Virus record (IMG/VR): IMGVR_UViG_3300049255_000101
Location: 1-22,648 of that record
Reading direction: 5' to 3' (one strand)
Source: a virus
DNA length: 22,648 nucleotides
Shown: one piece after another, positions 1-5,858 of the stretch
Layout of the letters: each line of letters opens with the position of its first letter
How positions within the stretch are numbered: position 1 is the stretch's first letter
Program-made: the position numbers and the translations under genes
Notes under the pieces: generated by a model
Databases searched by the model: none
What the model saw: only the letters and a program-made list of their open reading frames with translations
Told to the model about the DNA's origin: nothing

Positions 1-394
1 AGGCGTAGGTGGCGGAGGAGGTGGCGGCATCGGCGACGTAGGCGGCGGAGTCGGCGGAGGCGGCGGCGTAGGCGGCGGAGGCGTAGGTGGCGGAGGAGGT
101 GGCGGCGGGTACGGCGGCGGCGGCGGCGTAGGCGGCGGAGGTGGCGGCGGAGGCGGCGGCGGCGGAGGAGGCGGCGACGGCATTAAAAGCACAGTCTATA
201 GCAAATACTTCCACGAGGAACCGAGGCATTACTCTCACTACCACCCAAATCTTATCAGTATAGGAGATATTGGGTAAGTCAAGGAATTCCACCAAATCCC
301 CCTCAAAGGCCTTATAGTGTACCAGCCAATTATCTAATCTATCCTTACATGGATTTAAGCTTTTAATAATATCAGTGTTAATCTTGATTTTCAT
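1..394 (-). CDS. Alanine-rich Imm-5-like protein, partial (cut by left edge)
   Basis: This is a leftward gene whose 3' end lies outside the window; 131 codons are visible. The start is ATG at 394-392, with an AGGTG/AAGG purine run just upstream, 27 nt after the DUF932 stop. The N-terminal ~70 residues (MKIKINTDIIKSLNPCKD..., a DKIWVVVRVMPRF core, then FAIDCA) are nearly identical to the protein encoded at 2283-2762. The rest is a low-complexity A-A-X repeat with X = Ser, Thr, Tyr or Asp and almost all Ala codons GCC. The W...RVMP...VEVFAIDCA pattern followed by alanine repeats resembles the phage and bacterial 'putative immunity protein' (Imm-5-like) family, as I remember it. The biochemical role is unknown. 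Family assignment is fairly confident; function is not. Confidence 0.7.
   Translation of the reverse strand, partial: MKIKINTDIIKSLNPCKDRLDNWLVHYKAFEGDLVEFLDLPNISYTDKIWVVVRVMPRFLVEVFAIDCAFNAVAASSAAAASAATSAAYAAAAAVPAATSSATYASAAYAAASADSAAYVADAATSSATYA
188..394. repeat. 207-nt direct repeat, copy 1
   Basis: This segment aligns without gaps to 2556-2762, at a constant offset of 2368. I count roughly 22 mismatches by eye, most of them in the half farther from the start codon. It covers the N-terminal coding part of two alanine-rich paralogues and ends exactly at their start codons. This indicates a fairly recent duplication within the leftward operon. Confidence 0.85.
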
Positions 395-421
395 CCTTAC
401 ACCTATTCAAACTAGTTAAGA

Positions 422-1255
422 TTAAGCAGCCTTAAGAGTGGGCTTGACTAAACCAGCCACCTGCATTGCAGCATCCCAGGCCGTTCGATTGAGTCTAATC
501 TGCCCCTGCAAACTCGATAGCCGGCGAGTGTTGGTGCTAACAATGCTTGTGTTCACAATATTGCCCTTCTCGTCTTTGCGGTCTAGAGTATGCGTATAAC
601 TAATCCCGCCCCGCACAAGATATTCTTGAATGCGGTTGAGGACGGTGAACCCATCCAAATTAACATCCTCCATTCGTTGGGCCGGCAATCGATAGCTCAC
701 TTGAACCACTTTGTTAACATTCTCCAAACGGGCATCCACAAGGCGTTTAGTAAGCTCTGCAATCATCTCTGGAGTGAAGTTAACCGATTGCAGGGCCTGT
801 ACTTGAGAGAACAGCTCGCTCATGTTGTTGGACAGGAAGTCAATACCTTCGGATAGGCGGCTAAGCACGTTCTTACTGTGAACTGCCTTAAAGTCTCTTA
901 AACTGGTGCCCGAGACCAATCCATTCATACAGGCAAACCGAAGCAGCCCAATGAATAAACGGAATGCCGTTGTTCCATCATGGCTGTTAAGTAAGCATAA
1001 CTGAGGACGAGCAGCATTCTCATTAGTCAGTCCAGGGATTACTGGGAACTGACTGGGGTTCTCAAGGATAAGCAAGTGACGTTGAAATCCTTGCCGCTTA
1101 ACTGTACGAGTTGGGGCAATGGAAGTCTTAGCAATCTGCCATCCCCTACCCTCGAACACCTTAAGCACCTTGCTTGTCTCAATGAAGCCATAAGTGTCTT
1201 TAAGCCCTTCCATCGGGCGCCATTGGTCAACCGGACTACTGATAAGTTTAAACAT
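422..1255 (-). CDS. DUF932 family protein (phage/plasmid-like, TIGR03299 type)
   Basis: This 277-aa protein is a DUF932-type phage/plasmid protein of unknown biochemical function; relatives are common in phage accessory and early regions. The signature part is around residues 90-120 (NSHDGTTAFRLF, then LRFACMNGLVSG). A helical middle follows (about 145-185), then a basic C-terminal stretch with RLNRTAWDAAMQVAGL. Two in-frame ATGs lie close together. I chose the second, at 1255, because AGGAAGG sits 6 nt before it; the same purine run directly abuts the first ATG at 1261. A gap of about 170 nt separates it from the upstream gene, so it may have its own promoter. The alanine-rich paralogue follows downstream. 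Confidence 0.85.
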   Translation of the reverse strand: MFKLISSPVDQWRPMEGLKDTYGFIETSKVLKVFEGRGWQIAKTSIAPTRTVKRQGFQRHLLILENPSQFPVIPGLTNENAARPQLCLLNSHDGTTAFRLFIGLLRFACMNGLVSGTSLRDFKAVHSKNVLSRLSEGIDFLSNNMSELFSQVQALQSVNFTPEMIAELTKRLVDARLENVNKVVQVSYRLPAQRMEDVNLDGFTVLNRIQEYLVRGGISYTHTLDRKDEKGNIVNTSIVSTNTRRLSSLQGQIRLNRTAWDAAMQVAGLVKPTLKAA

Positions 1256-1318
1256 GTGCATCCTTCCTAAAGAAGAATGTATCAGTCAATTGTGAAGACT
1301 TTTTGAAGGAATTATGTG

Positions 1319-1324
1319 ATTATA
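1319..1324 (-). promoter_or_regulatory. Possible -10 box for the DUF932 gene
   Basis: The minus strand reads TATAAT at 1324-1319, about 64 nt upstream of the chosen DUF932 start, in the only sizeable gap of the leftward operon. No good -35 hexamer is visible at the right spacing, so this is a weak candidate for an internal promoter. Confidence 0.3.
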
Positions 1325-1344
1325 AGAGCAATTCGGGTTATTAA

Positions 1345-1398
1345 GGGACAGGAAGGGGGAGGAGCTGAAGGAGGGGAGGAGCTGGAGGAGGGGGGGAG
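1345..1398. other. G-rich tract with two tandem 17-nt units
   Basis: The plus strand is almost pure purine here with many runs of 3-7 Gs. It contains two copies of a unit with the core GGGGAGGAGCTG followed by A/G-AGGA. It lies in the 170-nt gap between the 1425-2042 gene and the DUF932 gene, so leftward transcripts would be C/U-rich. It could fold as a G-quadruplex on the plus strand or mark a transcription pause. No classical terminator with a U-run is seen. Confidence 0.5.
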
Positions 1399-1424
1399 GG
1401 GTGGTGTCAAATCACCCCCCTTGT

Positions 1425-2042
1425 TTATTTTACCTTTTCTCCCTCTTTGATAAGCTCGTCTATCTCATCAAAGTTTTTAATAGTATCTTTGGCTAAACGA
1501 GCCTCTACACTCTTAGTAAGCTCTTGAAAGGCCGCTTTAGTGCGCTCATCTTTAATTCCACTTGGTTGGCTTTGTTTTGGAGCTATGTACCGCTTAGACA
1601 CGTACTTATTCCCCTCCCCGGAGCCACCCATTATACCCTTAATCTTGTCATCAACCTCTCTGCGCTTAGCCAACCATTCATTGATCTTCAGGGCCTTAAG
1701 CTGCTCGGGTGTCATCATCATAATGTCAATGGCACGTTCTCTAGCCTTAGCCCATTTTTCCTCTCGCTTACGGTCCACTGCCGCAATGGCAGCCAACATG
1801 CTCGCTTTGTCCTTATGTACGGTTACAATTGCCTGTCCTACCCGATAGGACTCTCCCGGACGAAAGTCGGTATGCTTATCCAACTGATACTGAGCCTTAA
1901 TCTCTACATTCCCAACCTTATCGCCTATCTTAACTTTAGGCTGAGATCGGGGCAGCCCATCTGGGCTCAGGGGAACGGAAGGAGGGGAAGGGCGGGGCTT
2001 AACGAAAAACCCCTTTAGCTTATTAAGCCATTTTTTTAACAT
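1425..2042 (-). CDS. Hypothetical basic, helix-rich phage protein
   Basis: A 205-aa protein of unknown function. It starts with a basic amphipathic stretch (MLKKWLNKLKGFFVKPRP), then a proline-rich linker, a short predicted beta-rich part (about 36-75, PKVKIGDKVGNVEIKAQYQL), and a long charged helical segment (about 78-130, rich in K/R/E). The C terminus is lysine-rich. The start is ATG at 2042 with AAAGGG about 7 nt upstream; a longer frame would begin with TTG at 2087 and lacks a ribosome site. It overlaps the upstream 86-aa gene by 20 nt, so translation is probably coupled. The amphipathic N terminus could bind membrane or nucleic acid, but this is inference. Confidence 0.7.
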   Translation of the reverse strand: MLKKWLNKLKGFFVKPRPSPPSVPLSPDGLPRSQPKVKIGDKVGNVEIKAQYQLDKHTDFRPGESYRVGQAIVTVHKDKASMLAAIAAVDRKREEKWAKARERAIDIMMMTPEQLKALKINEWLAKRREVDDKIKGIMGGSGEGNKYVSKRYIAPKQSQPSGIKDERTKAAFQELTKSVEARLAKDTIKNFDEIDELIKEGEKVK

Positions 2043-2283
2043 TGGTTTCACCCTTTGCTGGATCGGAAGTGATAGAGCTAACGACAATGACTTCAGTCAT
2101 GTCAAGAGGTACAATAAAAGAGGTACCTCGGTACTTCACCAACACTCCATGGCTGTGAAGTTCCATTTGAATGCCTTTATGGAAGGCATCACTTAACTCA
2201 CTGCCTCTGGCGGTGCAGATTTCCCCAATACCTGGGACAAATAGACTTTTCTTCAATTTGAGATTGGTAACTTTCATTTTCAT
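2023..2283 (-). CDS. Hypothetical small beta-rich protein (86 aa)
   Basis: An 86-aa protein with alternating hydrophobic residues and glycines, suggesting a small beta-barrel (SLFVPGIGEICTARGSEL, HGVLVKYRGTSFIVPLDM, EVIVV). No family is recognised. The ATG at 2283 shares one base with the TAA of the upstream alanine-rich gene (TAATG). The ribosome site GGAG sits 7 nt before it, inside that gene's last codons, so the two are translationally coupled. Its end overlaps the 1425-2042 gene. Confidence 0.7.
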   Translation of the reverse strand: MKMKVTNLKLKKSLFVPGIGEICTARGSELSDAFHKGIQMELHSHGVLVKYRGTSFIVPLDMTEVIVVSSITSDPAKGETNVKKMA

Positions 2284-2762
2284 TATTCAGCTCCTTGGAT
2301 TAAATAGATTATAGATTCAATTTGACGTTTGCGTTCCTCATCATGGAAGGCGACTATGGAGTCGGCGTCGTAGGAAGAGGAAGGGGGAAGGGGAGGGTTG
2401 TAGTAGTAAGAAAAAGCGATGTAGGCGGCGGCGTAGGCGGAGGATTCGGAGTAAAGGAAGAAACCATCATCACTATCGGCATCGATGGCGTCTTCGGTGT
2501 AATCAGAAACGCGGGCGGCGTATGCTTTGGCGAGGGAGCGTTTGGTGGCTAAGATAGCGCAATCTATGGAGAATACCTCTACCAAGAACCGGGGCATTAC
2601 TCTTATTGCTACCCAAATCTTATCCGAATAAGAGATATTGGGTAAGTCAAGGAATTCCACCAAATCCCCCTCAAAGGCCTTATAGTGTAATAACCAATTA
2701 TCTAATCCATTCTTACATGGATTTAAGCTTTTAATAATATCAGTGTTAATCTTGATTTTCAT
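2283..2762 (-). CDS. Imm-5-like protein with degenerate alanine-rich segment
   Basis: A 159-aa complete paralogue of the gene cut by the left edge. Residues 1-70 carry the shared MKIKINTDIIKSLNPCKN start and the core DKIWVAIRVMPRF then VEVFSIDCA. The middle (about 75-130) is only moderately alanine-rich and contains Tyr, Asp, Ser and Pro rather than pure A-A-X repeats. The C-terminal tail EERKRQIESIIYLIQGAE matches the tail of the 8330-9235 product. This order (helical core, Ala-rich linker, short helical tail) fits phage 'putative immunity protein' relatives known to me; no activity can be assigned. It overlaps the upstream GNAT-like gene by 17 nt. GAGGAG lies about 10 nt before its ATG. Confidence 0.75.
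   Translation of the reverse strand: MKIKINTDIIKSLNPCKNGLDNWLLHYKAFEGDLVEFLDLPNISYSDKIWVAIRVMPRFLVEVFSIDCAILATKRSLAKAYAARVSDYTEDAIDADSDDGFFLYSESSAYAAAYIAFSYYYNPPLPPSSSYDADSIVAFHDEERKRQIESIIYLIQGAE
2556..2762. repeat. 207-nt direct repeat, copy 2
   Basis: Partner of 188-394, same orientation, with no gaps in the alignment. Similarity stops at the start codon on one side and at the beginning of the low-complexity coding part on the other. It therefore looks like duplication of a domain-coding unit rather than of a mobile element. Confidence 0.85.
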
Positions 2763-3072
2763 GCTTGCTAAGCTCCTCTAATAACCTATCCTTAACTATC
2801 AACCCTTCTGACCTCCAAGCAAGCTTAACATAACAATAAGGTTTACTACCATTGGAGAATGAATACCCTAATATGGTATCTGGACTTTCATCCAAACAAG
2901 CTATTAATACTAAACCTTTAAGAATCTCTTCCAACTTCTTATGGTGAAGGGCAGACCAAGTAGCCCGCTTAAGGGTAGTAGCATTGCTTTTATTGAACCA
3001 TTCATTTCGAAGATAGGTGGCATAGATAAAGTTATGGTCCGAGGAAACGGCAGGGCGAATCTTAATCTTCAC
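2746..3072 (-). CDS. Small GNAT-like phage protein
   Basis: A 108-aa protein resembling short phage GNAT-fold proteins. It begins IRPAVSSDHNFIYATYLRNEWF, typical of GNAT beta1-alpha1. It continues with LIACLDESPDTILGYSFSNG (beta strands 2-3) and CYVKLAWRSEGLIVKDRLLEEL, the strand-4/helix-3 region that contacts acyl-CoA in true enzymes. The canonical R/Q-x-x-G-x-G/A loop is poor (RSEGLI), and the protein is shorter than typical acetyltransferases, so catalysis is uncertain. The start is GTG at 3072, overlapping the upstream stop as GTGA, with GGAAGG upstream. It sits between the HTH-like gene and an Imm-5-like gene. Confidence 0.65.
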   Translation of the reverse strand: MKIKIRPAVSSDHNFIYATYLRNEWFNKSNATTLKRATWSALHHKKLEEILKGLVLIACLDESPDTILGYSFSNGSKPYCYVKLAWRSEGLIVKDRLLEELSKHENQD

Positions 3073-3479
3073 AATCCAAATACCTTCCGCATATTATCAA
3101 TTCTAGCTTTTACTTGGTTTATCGTAAGCTGGTACTTCTTTCTATTTCCTCTATTATATCGCCTAAGCCTTTTCACTATCTCGCTGGGAACCATTCCATT
3201 GCAATGCATCTCCCACATAGCCTTAGCTCTTGTGTTAGGGAACCTTTCAGTATGCAGTTTATGGGAAGCCAGCCTGTAATATTCAGCCCTGCTTTCTTTA
3301 TATAACTTACTCTCATACCCTTTTATAGAGGTAAGTTGGTTCTCCATGTCAGTATTTAAGGGGCTCCCGCTCCACTTCCTCAATAGTCCGGTGGAGCGGT
3401 CTTCTATATCCCTAAACCCGGACTTAGCAAGTACCCGGTCCCACTTGGCTACTAACTGCTTTAGATTCTTTTCGTTCAC
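3069..3479 (-). CDS. HTH-like DNA-binding phage protein
   Basis: A 136-aa protein. The N-terminal part (LKQLVAKWDRVLAKSGFRDIED) resembles a phage family that precedes an HTH. The C-terminal half (about 90-136, RAKAMWEMHCNGMVPSEIV, then QLTINQVKARIDNMRKVFGL) looks like a sigma-region-4-type helix-turn-helix: a helix ending at HCNG, a turn, and two further helices. It is basic overall. I chose the GTG at 3479 because AAGGAAAAGG is positioned 6 nt before it; an ATG at 3500 has only a weak site and gives a 77-nt overlap. Even from 3479 it overlaps the upstream gene by 56 nt. Its role may be regulation of early genes (inference). Confidence 0.65.
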   Translation of the reverse strand: MNEKNLKQLVAKWDRVLAKSGFRDIEDRSTGLLRKWSGSPLNTDMENQLTSIKGYESKLYKESRAEYYRLASHKLHTERFPNTRAKAMWEMHCNGMVPSEIVKRLRRYNRGNRKKYQLTINQVKARIDNMRKVFGL

Positions 3480-3750
3480 TTTCTGCCTTTTCCTTTGCAT
3501 CCAACAAAACCTGCTGAGCTACCTGGTTGGCTGCTGCCTTGATGAGCATGTTTGCTATCTTTCTGACCGGAAACCGGGCCATTGTTGGAGGCAATTGGAA
3601 TATAAAACCTGCTGCTGCATTACGGACAGTATCGTTGTCTGGAAGACCAGATAACACTATAATATCTGATACCCAAGCATTAAAGCTTGTCATCCCTGTA
3701 GGCAATTTCCTAGGGAAGAAACTAGTTAGCCTTAGCAACAATTTCTTCAT
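3424..3750 (-). CDS. Hypothetical phage protein (108 aa)
   Basis: A 108-aa protein of unknown function. It has a basic N terminus, the segment LPTGMTSFNAWVSDIIVLSG, then DNDTVRNAAAGFIFQLPPT, and a helical region with ANQVAQQVLLDAKEKAESER. It resembles a ~90-aa phage family I recall as a frequent neighbour of the HTH-like and helix-rich genes found here, but no function is established. The ATG at 3750 has AGGG 6 nt upstream and lies inside the end of the upstream gene (29-nt overlap). The unusual C terminus (QVGPGTC) overlaps the next gene. Confidence 0.65.
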   Translation of the reverse strand: MKKLLLRLTSFFPRKLPTGMTSFNAWVSDIIVLSGLPDNDTVRNAAAGFIFQLPPTMARFPVRKIANMLIKAAANQVAQQVLLDAKEKAESERKESKAVSSQVGPGTC

Positions 3751-4033
3751 GGTTTCCCTCAGACTTTTGAGATTGCTCGCCTTTCTTAATAGTATTAGCT
3801 AATTCTTTTTGGGCGCGTTGGCGAAGGACTTGGTCCTGCTTGCCAAGAGTATCTGCCCGCTGGAACAGAGTGTTAAGTTGTCCATCTAATCCTTTAACCT
3901 CATGTTGCATAATGTGCCGGCGATAAGCAATTTGACCCATTTGAAAGATAACTCCATTGAATTCTTGTTGGAGTTGTTGAATGGTTTCTGGCTTGGAGGA
4001 CTTGCCCCCGAAGAACTTCTTAAATTTAGACAT
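3722..4033 (-). CDS. Hypothetical helix-rich / coiled-coil protein
   Basis: A 103-aa, mostly helical protein. Its basic start (MSKFKKFFGGKSSKPE) is followed by heptad-like segments from about residue 17 to 85 (ETIQQLQQEFNGVIFQMGQI, then GQLNTLFQRADTLGKQDQVL), consistent with a coiled coil. The C terminus is charged and probably disordered. No enzymatic motif is seen. The ATG at 4033 shares one base with the upstream TAA (TAATG), with GAGGAAG 4 nt before the start, so translation is coupled to the first gene of the operon. Confidence 0.65.
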   Translation of the reverse strand: MSKFKKFFGGKSSKPETIQQLQQEFNGVIFQMGQIAYRRHIMQHEVKGLDGQLNTLFQRADTLGKQDQVLRQRAQKELANTIKKGEQSQKSEGNHEEIVAKAN

Positions 4034-4278
4034 TAATCTTCCTCATTGTTCTTGGTTTTGGTCTTTCGGTTAGGGGATGAAGGAACATTACGGGTATCAT
4101 AAAACTCTAAAGCTGATTGAACATGAATGGCTTTATCCTTTTTGAAACGAATGGCTATAGTTTCTTCATGACTTAGTATTAGGCCTGTCTCAATAAGGTC
4201 TTTAAGAACCTCGGGGTAAGATAACCCCACTGTTGCTATCAACTTTGCCTTAGATATATGAAAAACAGTTTCATCCAT
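4033..4278 (-). CDS. Hypothetical first gene of the leftward operon
   Basis: An 81-aa protein starting MDETVFHISKAKLIATVGLS. Residues 8-45 could form a short helical DNA-binding-like fold (KAKLIATVGLSYPEVLKDLI followed by a beta-like ETIAIRF), and the C terminus is a basic, disordered KTKTKNNEED tail. No family is recognised. A longer frame starts with TTG at 4296, but I prefer the ATG at 4278. Neither has a Shine-Dalgarno site, unlike the rest of the operon. As the promoter-proximal gene next to the divergent control region it could be an early regulator; this is inference from position only. Confidence 0.55.
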   Translation of the reverse strand: MDETVFHISKAKLIATVGLSYPEVLKDLIETGLILSHEETIAIRFKKDKAIHVQSALEFYDTRNVPSSPNRKTKTKNNEED

Positions 4279-4317
4279 ATCTATATAGTAGAACAAATTG
4301 ATATGGGTGTAAAGAGA

Positions 4318-4323
4318 ATTATA
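4318..4323 (-). promoter_or_regulatory. Possible -10 box of the leftward operon
   Basis: The minus strand reads TATAAT at 4323-4318 within an AT-rich stretch, giving a leader of about 30 nt before the ATG at 4278. The expected -35 position falls in the C/G-rich arm of the compound hairpin and has no TTGACA-like match, so activation through that element is possible. Confidence 0.35.
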
Positions 4324-4333
4324 TAGAGATATA

Positions 4334-4387
4334 TACCACTACCCCCGCGTAAAAGAACCCTTCGCGGGGGATATGGGTGTAGTGGTA
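4334..4387. repeat. Compound inverted repeat in the divergent control region
   Basis: The inner stem CCCCCGCG (4342-4349) pairs perfectly with CGCGGGGG (4363-4370) across a 13-nt loop. An outer stem TACCACTA (4334-4341) pairs with TAGTGGTA (4380-4387), leaving a 9-nt bulge on one side (4371-4379). It lies between the leftward and rightward promoters and has no U-run on either strand. It looks more like a protein-binding or cruciform regulatory site than an intrinsic terminator. ATATGGGTGTA is repeated at 4301-4311 and 4371-4381. Confidence 0.75.
4353..4370 (-). promoter_or_regulatory. Shared 18-nt element, copy upstream of leftward operon
   Basis: Read leftward, this is CCCCCGCGAAGGGTTCTT, identical to 13523-13540 on the plus strand. 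It sits about 75 nt upstream of the first leftward gene and includes the loop and one arm of the compound hairpin. A shared factor or phage-specific promoter signal is a reasonable inference. Confidence 0.6.
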
Positions 4388-4403
4388 GTAAAGAGTTGTT
4401 TCT

Positions 4404-4428
4404 TGTCTAGCCGGCCTAATGTCTAGCC
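4404..4428 (+). promoter_or_regulatory. Two direct repeats TGTCTAGCC, possible operator
   Basis: TGTCTAGCC occurs at 4404-4412 and 4420-4428, 16 nt apart start to start. They lie just upstream of the sigma-70-like promoter at 4460-4488. The spacing and location suit a regulator-binding site for the rightward transcript, but no regulator is identified. Confidence 0.4.
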
Positions 4429-4459
4429 TATCATGTATAGTCAAGTATGCCACCTAATC

Positions 4460-4488
4460 TTGACATTTGCAATGATTTTCTTTATAGT
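4460..4488 (+). promoter_or_regulatory. Near-consensus sigma-70 promoter for the rightward block
   Basis: TTGACA at 4460-4465 is followed by a 17-nt spacer and TATAGT at 4483-4488. Initiation would fall near 4495, just before the GGAGG ribosome site and the ATG at 4511. This argues that the host holoenzyme transcribes this block early. It also rules out the longer reading frame starting at 4433, which would begin upstream of the promoter. Confidence 0.8.
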
Positions 4489-4510
4489 AATTTGTAGGGA
4501 GGATAAATAC

Positions 4511-4684
4511 ATGATATTAAAGAAATGTTTATGGTGCAAGAAACTTAAGAATGTGAATGATTATATTAGGAAAACAGCAATGTGGTGTAAAGAATGTACT
4601 GCGAAAGAAAGAAAAGGAAGAACCCCCCAAGGAGATCGTTATTTCCAAAAAATGGTGAATTGGTCTAAAGGATATATGAGATGA
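4511..4684 (+). CDS. Small zinc-ribbon-like protein (57 aa)
   Basis: A 57-aa basic protein with two CxxC knuckles: C6-x2-C9 and C26-x2-C29, separated by 16 residues, consistent with one bound zinc. Between and after them it is rich in Lys/Arg. It resembles small phage zinc-ribbon or recombination-endonuclease-VII-like N-terminal fragments but has no visible nuclease motif. The ATG at 4511 has GGAGG 8 nt upstream and is the first gene after the promoter. Its stop overlaps the next start (ATGA). DNA or RNA binding is likely but inferred only from composition. Confidence 0.7.
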   Translation: MILKKCLWCKKLKNVNDYIRKTAMWCKECTAKERKGRTPQGDRYFQKMVNWSKGYMR

Positions 4685-4860
4685 GTAGGAGTGTACAAAT
4701 AGCATACCTACTCTACCGGCTCAGGAATCACAAGTTTCCTCATCCAAAATGGGTAGCATCCATGGAACGTGAACTTTTATATGAGGACTTGACGGGCTAT
4801 CTAATAAATGGGAAGATTATACTAAATGAAGGAGCCAATGGGAAGAATAGAACGTTATAG
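4681..4860 (+). CDS. Hypothetical 59-aa protein
   Basis: A 59-aa product starting MSRSVQIAYLLYRLRNHKFP. Its ATG overlaps the preceding stop by ATGA. The sequence is amphipathic (HPKWVASMERELLYEDLTGY, then LINGKIIL), with no family recognised. A purine-rich site is weak, but coupling to the upstream gene could supply ribosomes. Its last 23 nt overlap the following membrane microprotein frame. The tight four-gene chain and lack of any other explanation for this 150-nt stretch support it being real. Confidence 0.55.
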   Translation: MSRSVQIAYLLYRLRNHKFPHPKWVASMERELLYEDLTGYLINGKIILNEGANGKNRTL

Positions 4861-4927
4861 TTGGAATTGGTGCTTAGTAATTTATACTATTTGCTTAGGA
4901 CTTTTGCTTCTTTCGGTGTTCTTATGA
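4838..4927 (+). CDS. 29-aa single-pass membrane microprotein (candidate)
   Basis: A 29-codon frame starting at ATG 4838 with AAGGAG 3 nt upstream. The N terminus is positively charged (MGRIERYSWNW) and residues 12-29 are almost entirely hydrophobic (CLVIYTICLGLLLLSVFL), giving one predicted membrane span to the end. Its TGA overlaps the ATG of the nuclease gene (ATGA at 4924-4927), and its start lies inside the preceding 59-aa gene. It fills the gap that otherwise leaves the nuclease without a ribosome site. Function is unknown; a small inner-membrane protein is the most that can be said. Confidence 0.5.
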   Translation: MGRIERYSWNWCLVIYTICLGLLLLSVFL

Positions 4928-5850
4928 GACTTAAGCTTACCAATAAATTAGGCCTACCAGAGCCAGTTGTGGAGGCCATACGAAATGACCCTTACAACTC
5001 AGGGGATTCTGACTATACGCCCAGTAGTTTGGTAGAACCTCCAAGAGCTGCTGAACTGGGCCGACTTCATGAGATTGTACAGGACGCATCGGAGCTTTTG
5101 GCCTCTTTAGACGGACAAATAGCCCATCTTATCCTGGAAAGAGCGGCAAAAACCCTTGAAGAGCAGGGATATGTGGTTGAAAAACGATTTAAAGGCACCT
5201 ACGGCCTCGCCGACAAGATCTTTAAGGTATCAGCCCAGGTGGATCTATTCGACCCCGTCCGGGGCCTTATAAGCGATTATAAGCGGGTTAGGGTAAGCAG
5301 TCTAAAGCATGGACTCAAATGGGAGCATAAGTTTCAGCTTAATATGCAGGCTGAGCTTGTAAGACGTGCAGGATTTCAAGTAGATAAGCTCGAATTGGTA
5401 CTTATGTTGAAGGATTGGAGTGCTGAGATTGAGTATCAAGGCTACCCGACCAGCTCAATGATTAAGCAGGCTGTGCCATTGATGACATCTGAGGAGATAA
5501 ACAAGTGGGTGGTTGAGAGGATTGTGTTGCATGAGGCGGCTAGGCTGGCTTTGCCGTTGTGTACTCAGGAAGAGCGGTGGGAACGTCCAACATATGCAGT
5601 TATGAAGTACCCAGCAGCTCAAAGAGATAAGGCCAAAAGAGTTTTTGATACCAAAGAGGCTGCACAAGCCTGGATCGACATCCAACCTTTTCATCAAGGT
5701 TTGGACGATCCTTATCTTCAAATTGTTGAGCGCCCAGGAAAAAGTATTAGGTGTTTGAGGTATTGTCCGGTAAGATCAGTTTGTGAACAGGGAAAGACTT
5801 TCCAACCAAAATCCGAAGTGGATAAGGATGGATTCACCAAAATAACTTAG
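4924..5850 (+). CDS. Cas4/RecB-like PD-(D/E)XK nuclease with Fe-S cysteines
   Basis: A 308-aa phage nuclease of the RecB/Cas4-like PD-(D/E)XK superfamily. Visible motifs: motif I GxxxHxxxE at 64-72 (G64, H68, E72); motif II D107 in QVDLFD; motif III D118-Y-K120 in SDYK. Four cysteines, C213 and then C277, C281 and C287, match the pattern that holds a 4Fe-4S cluster in Cas4 and AddB-type nucleases. Likely activity is exonuclease or end processing in phage DNA replication or recombination. The start MRLKLTNKLGLPEPVVEAIR matches the family as I know it. The ATG at 4924 has no strong ribosome site but overlaps the microprotein stop. A longer TTG-initiated frame from 4861 is unlikely. Confidence 0.85.
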   Translation: MRLKLTNKLGLPEPVVEAIRNDPYNSGDSDYTPSSLVEPPRAAELGRLHEIVQDASELLASLDGQIAHLILERAAKTLEEQGYVVEKRFKGTYGLADKIFKVSAQVDLFDPVRGLISDYKRVRVSSLKHGLKWEHKFQLNMQAELVRRAGFQVDKLELVLMLKDWSAEIEYQGYPTSSMIKQAVPLMTSEEINKWVVERIVLHEAARLALPLCTQEERWERPTYAVMKYPAAQRDKAKRVFDTKEAAQAWIDIQPFHQGLDDPYLQIVERPGKSIRCLRYCPVRSVCEQGKTFQPKSEVDKDGFTKIT

Positions 5851-5858
5851 GAGAATAA

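Noticed and set aside
4433-4510. N-terminal extension of the zinc-ribbon gene with a hydrophobic segment
   Set aside because: The extension would start upstream of the TTGACA/TATAGT promoter and has no ribosome site, whereas the ATG at 4511 has GGAGG at ideal spacing.
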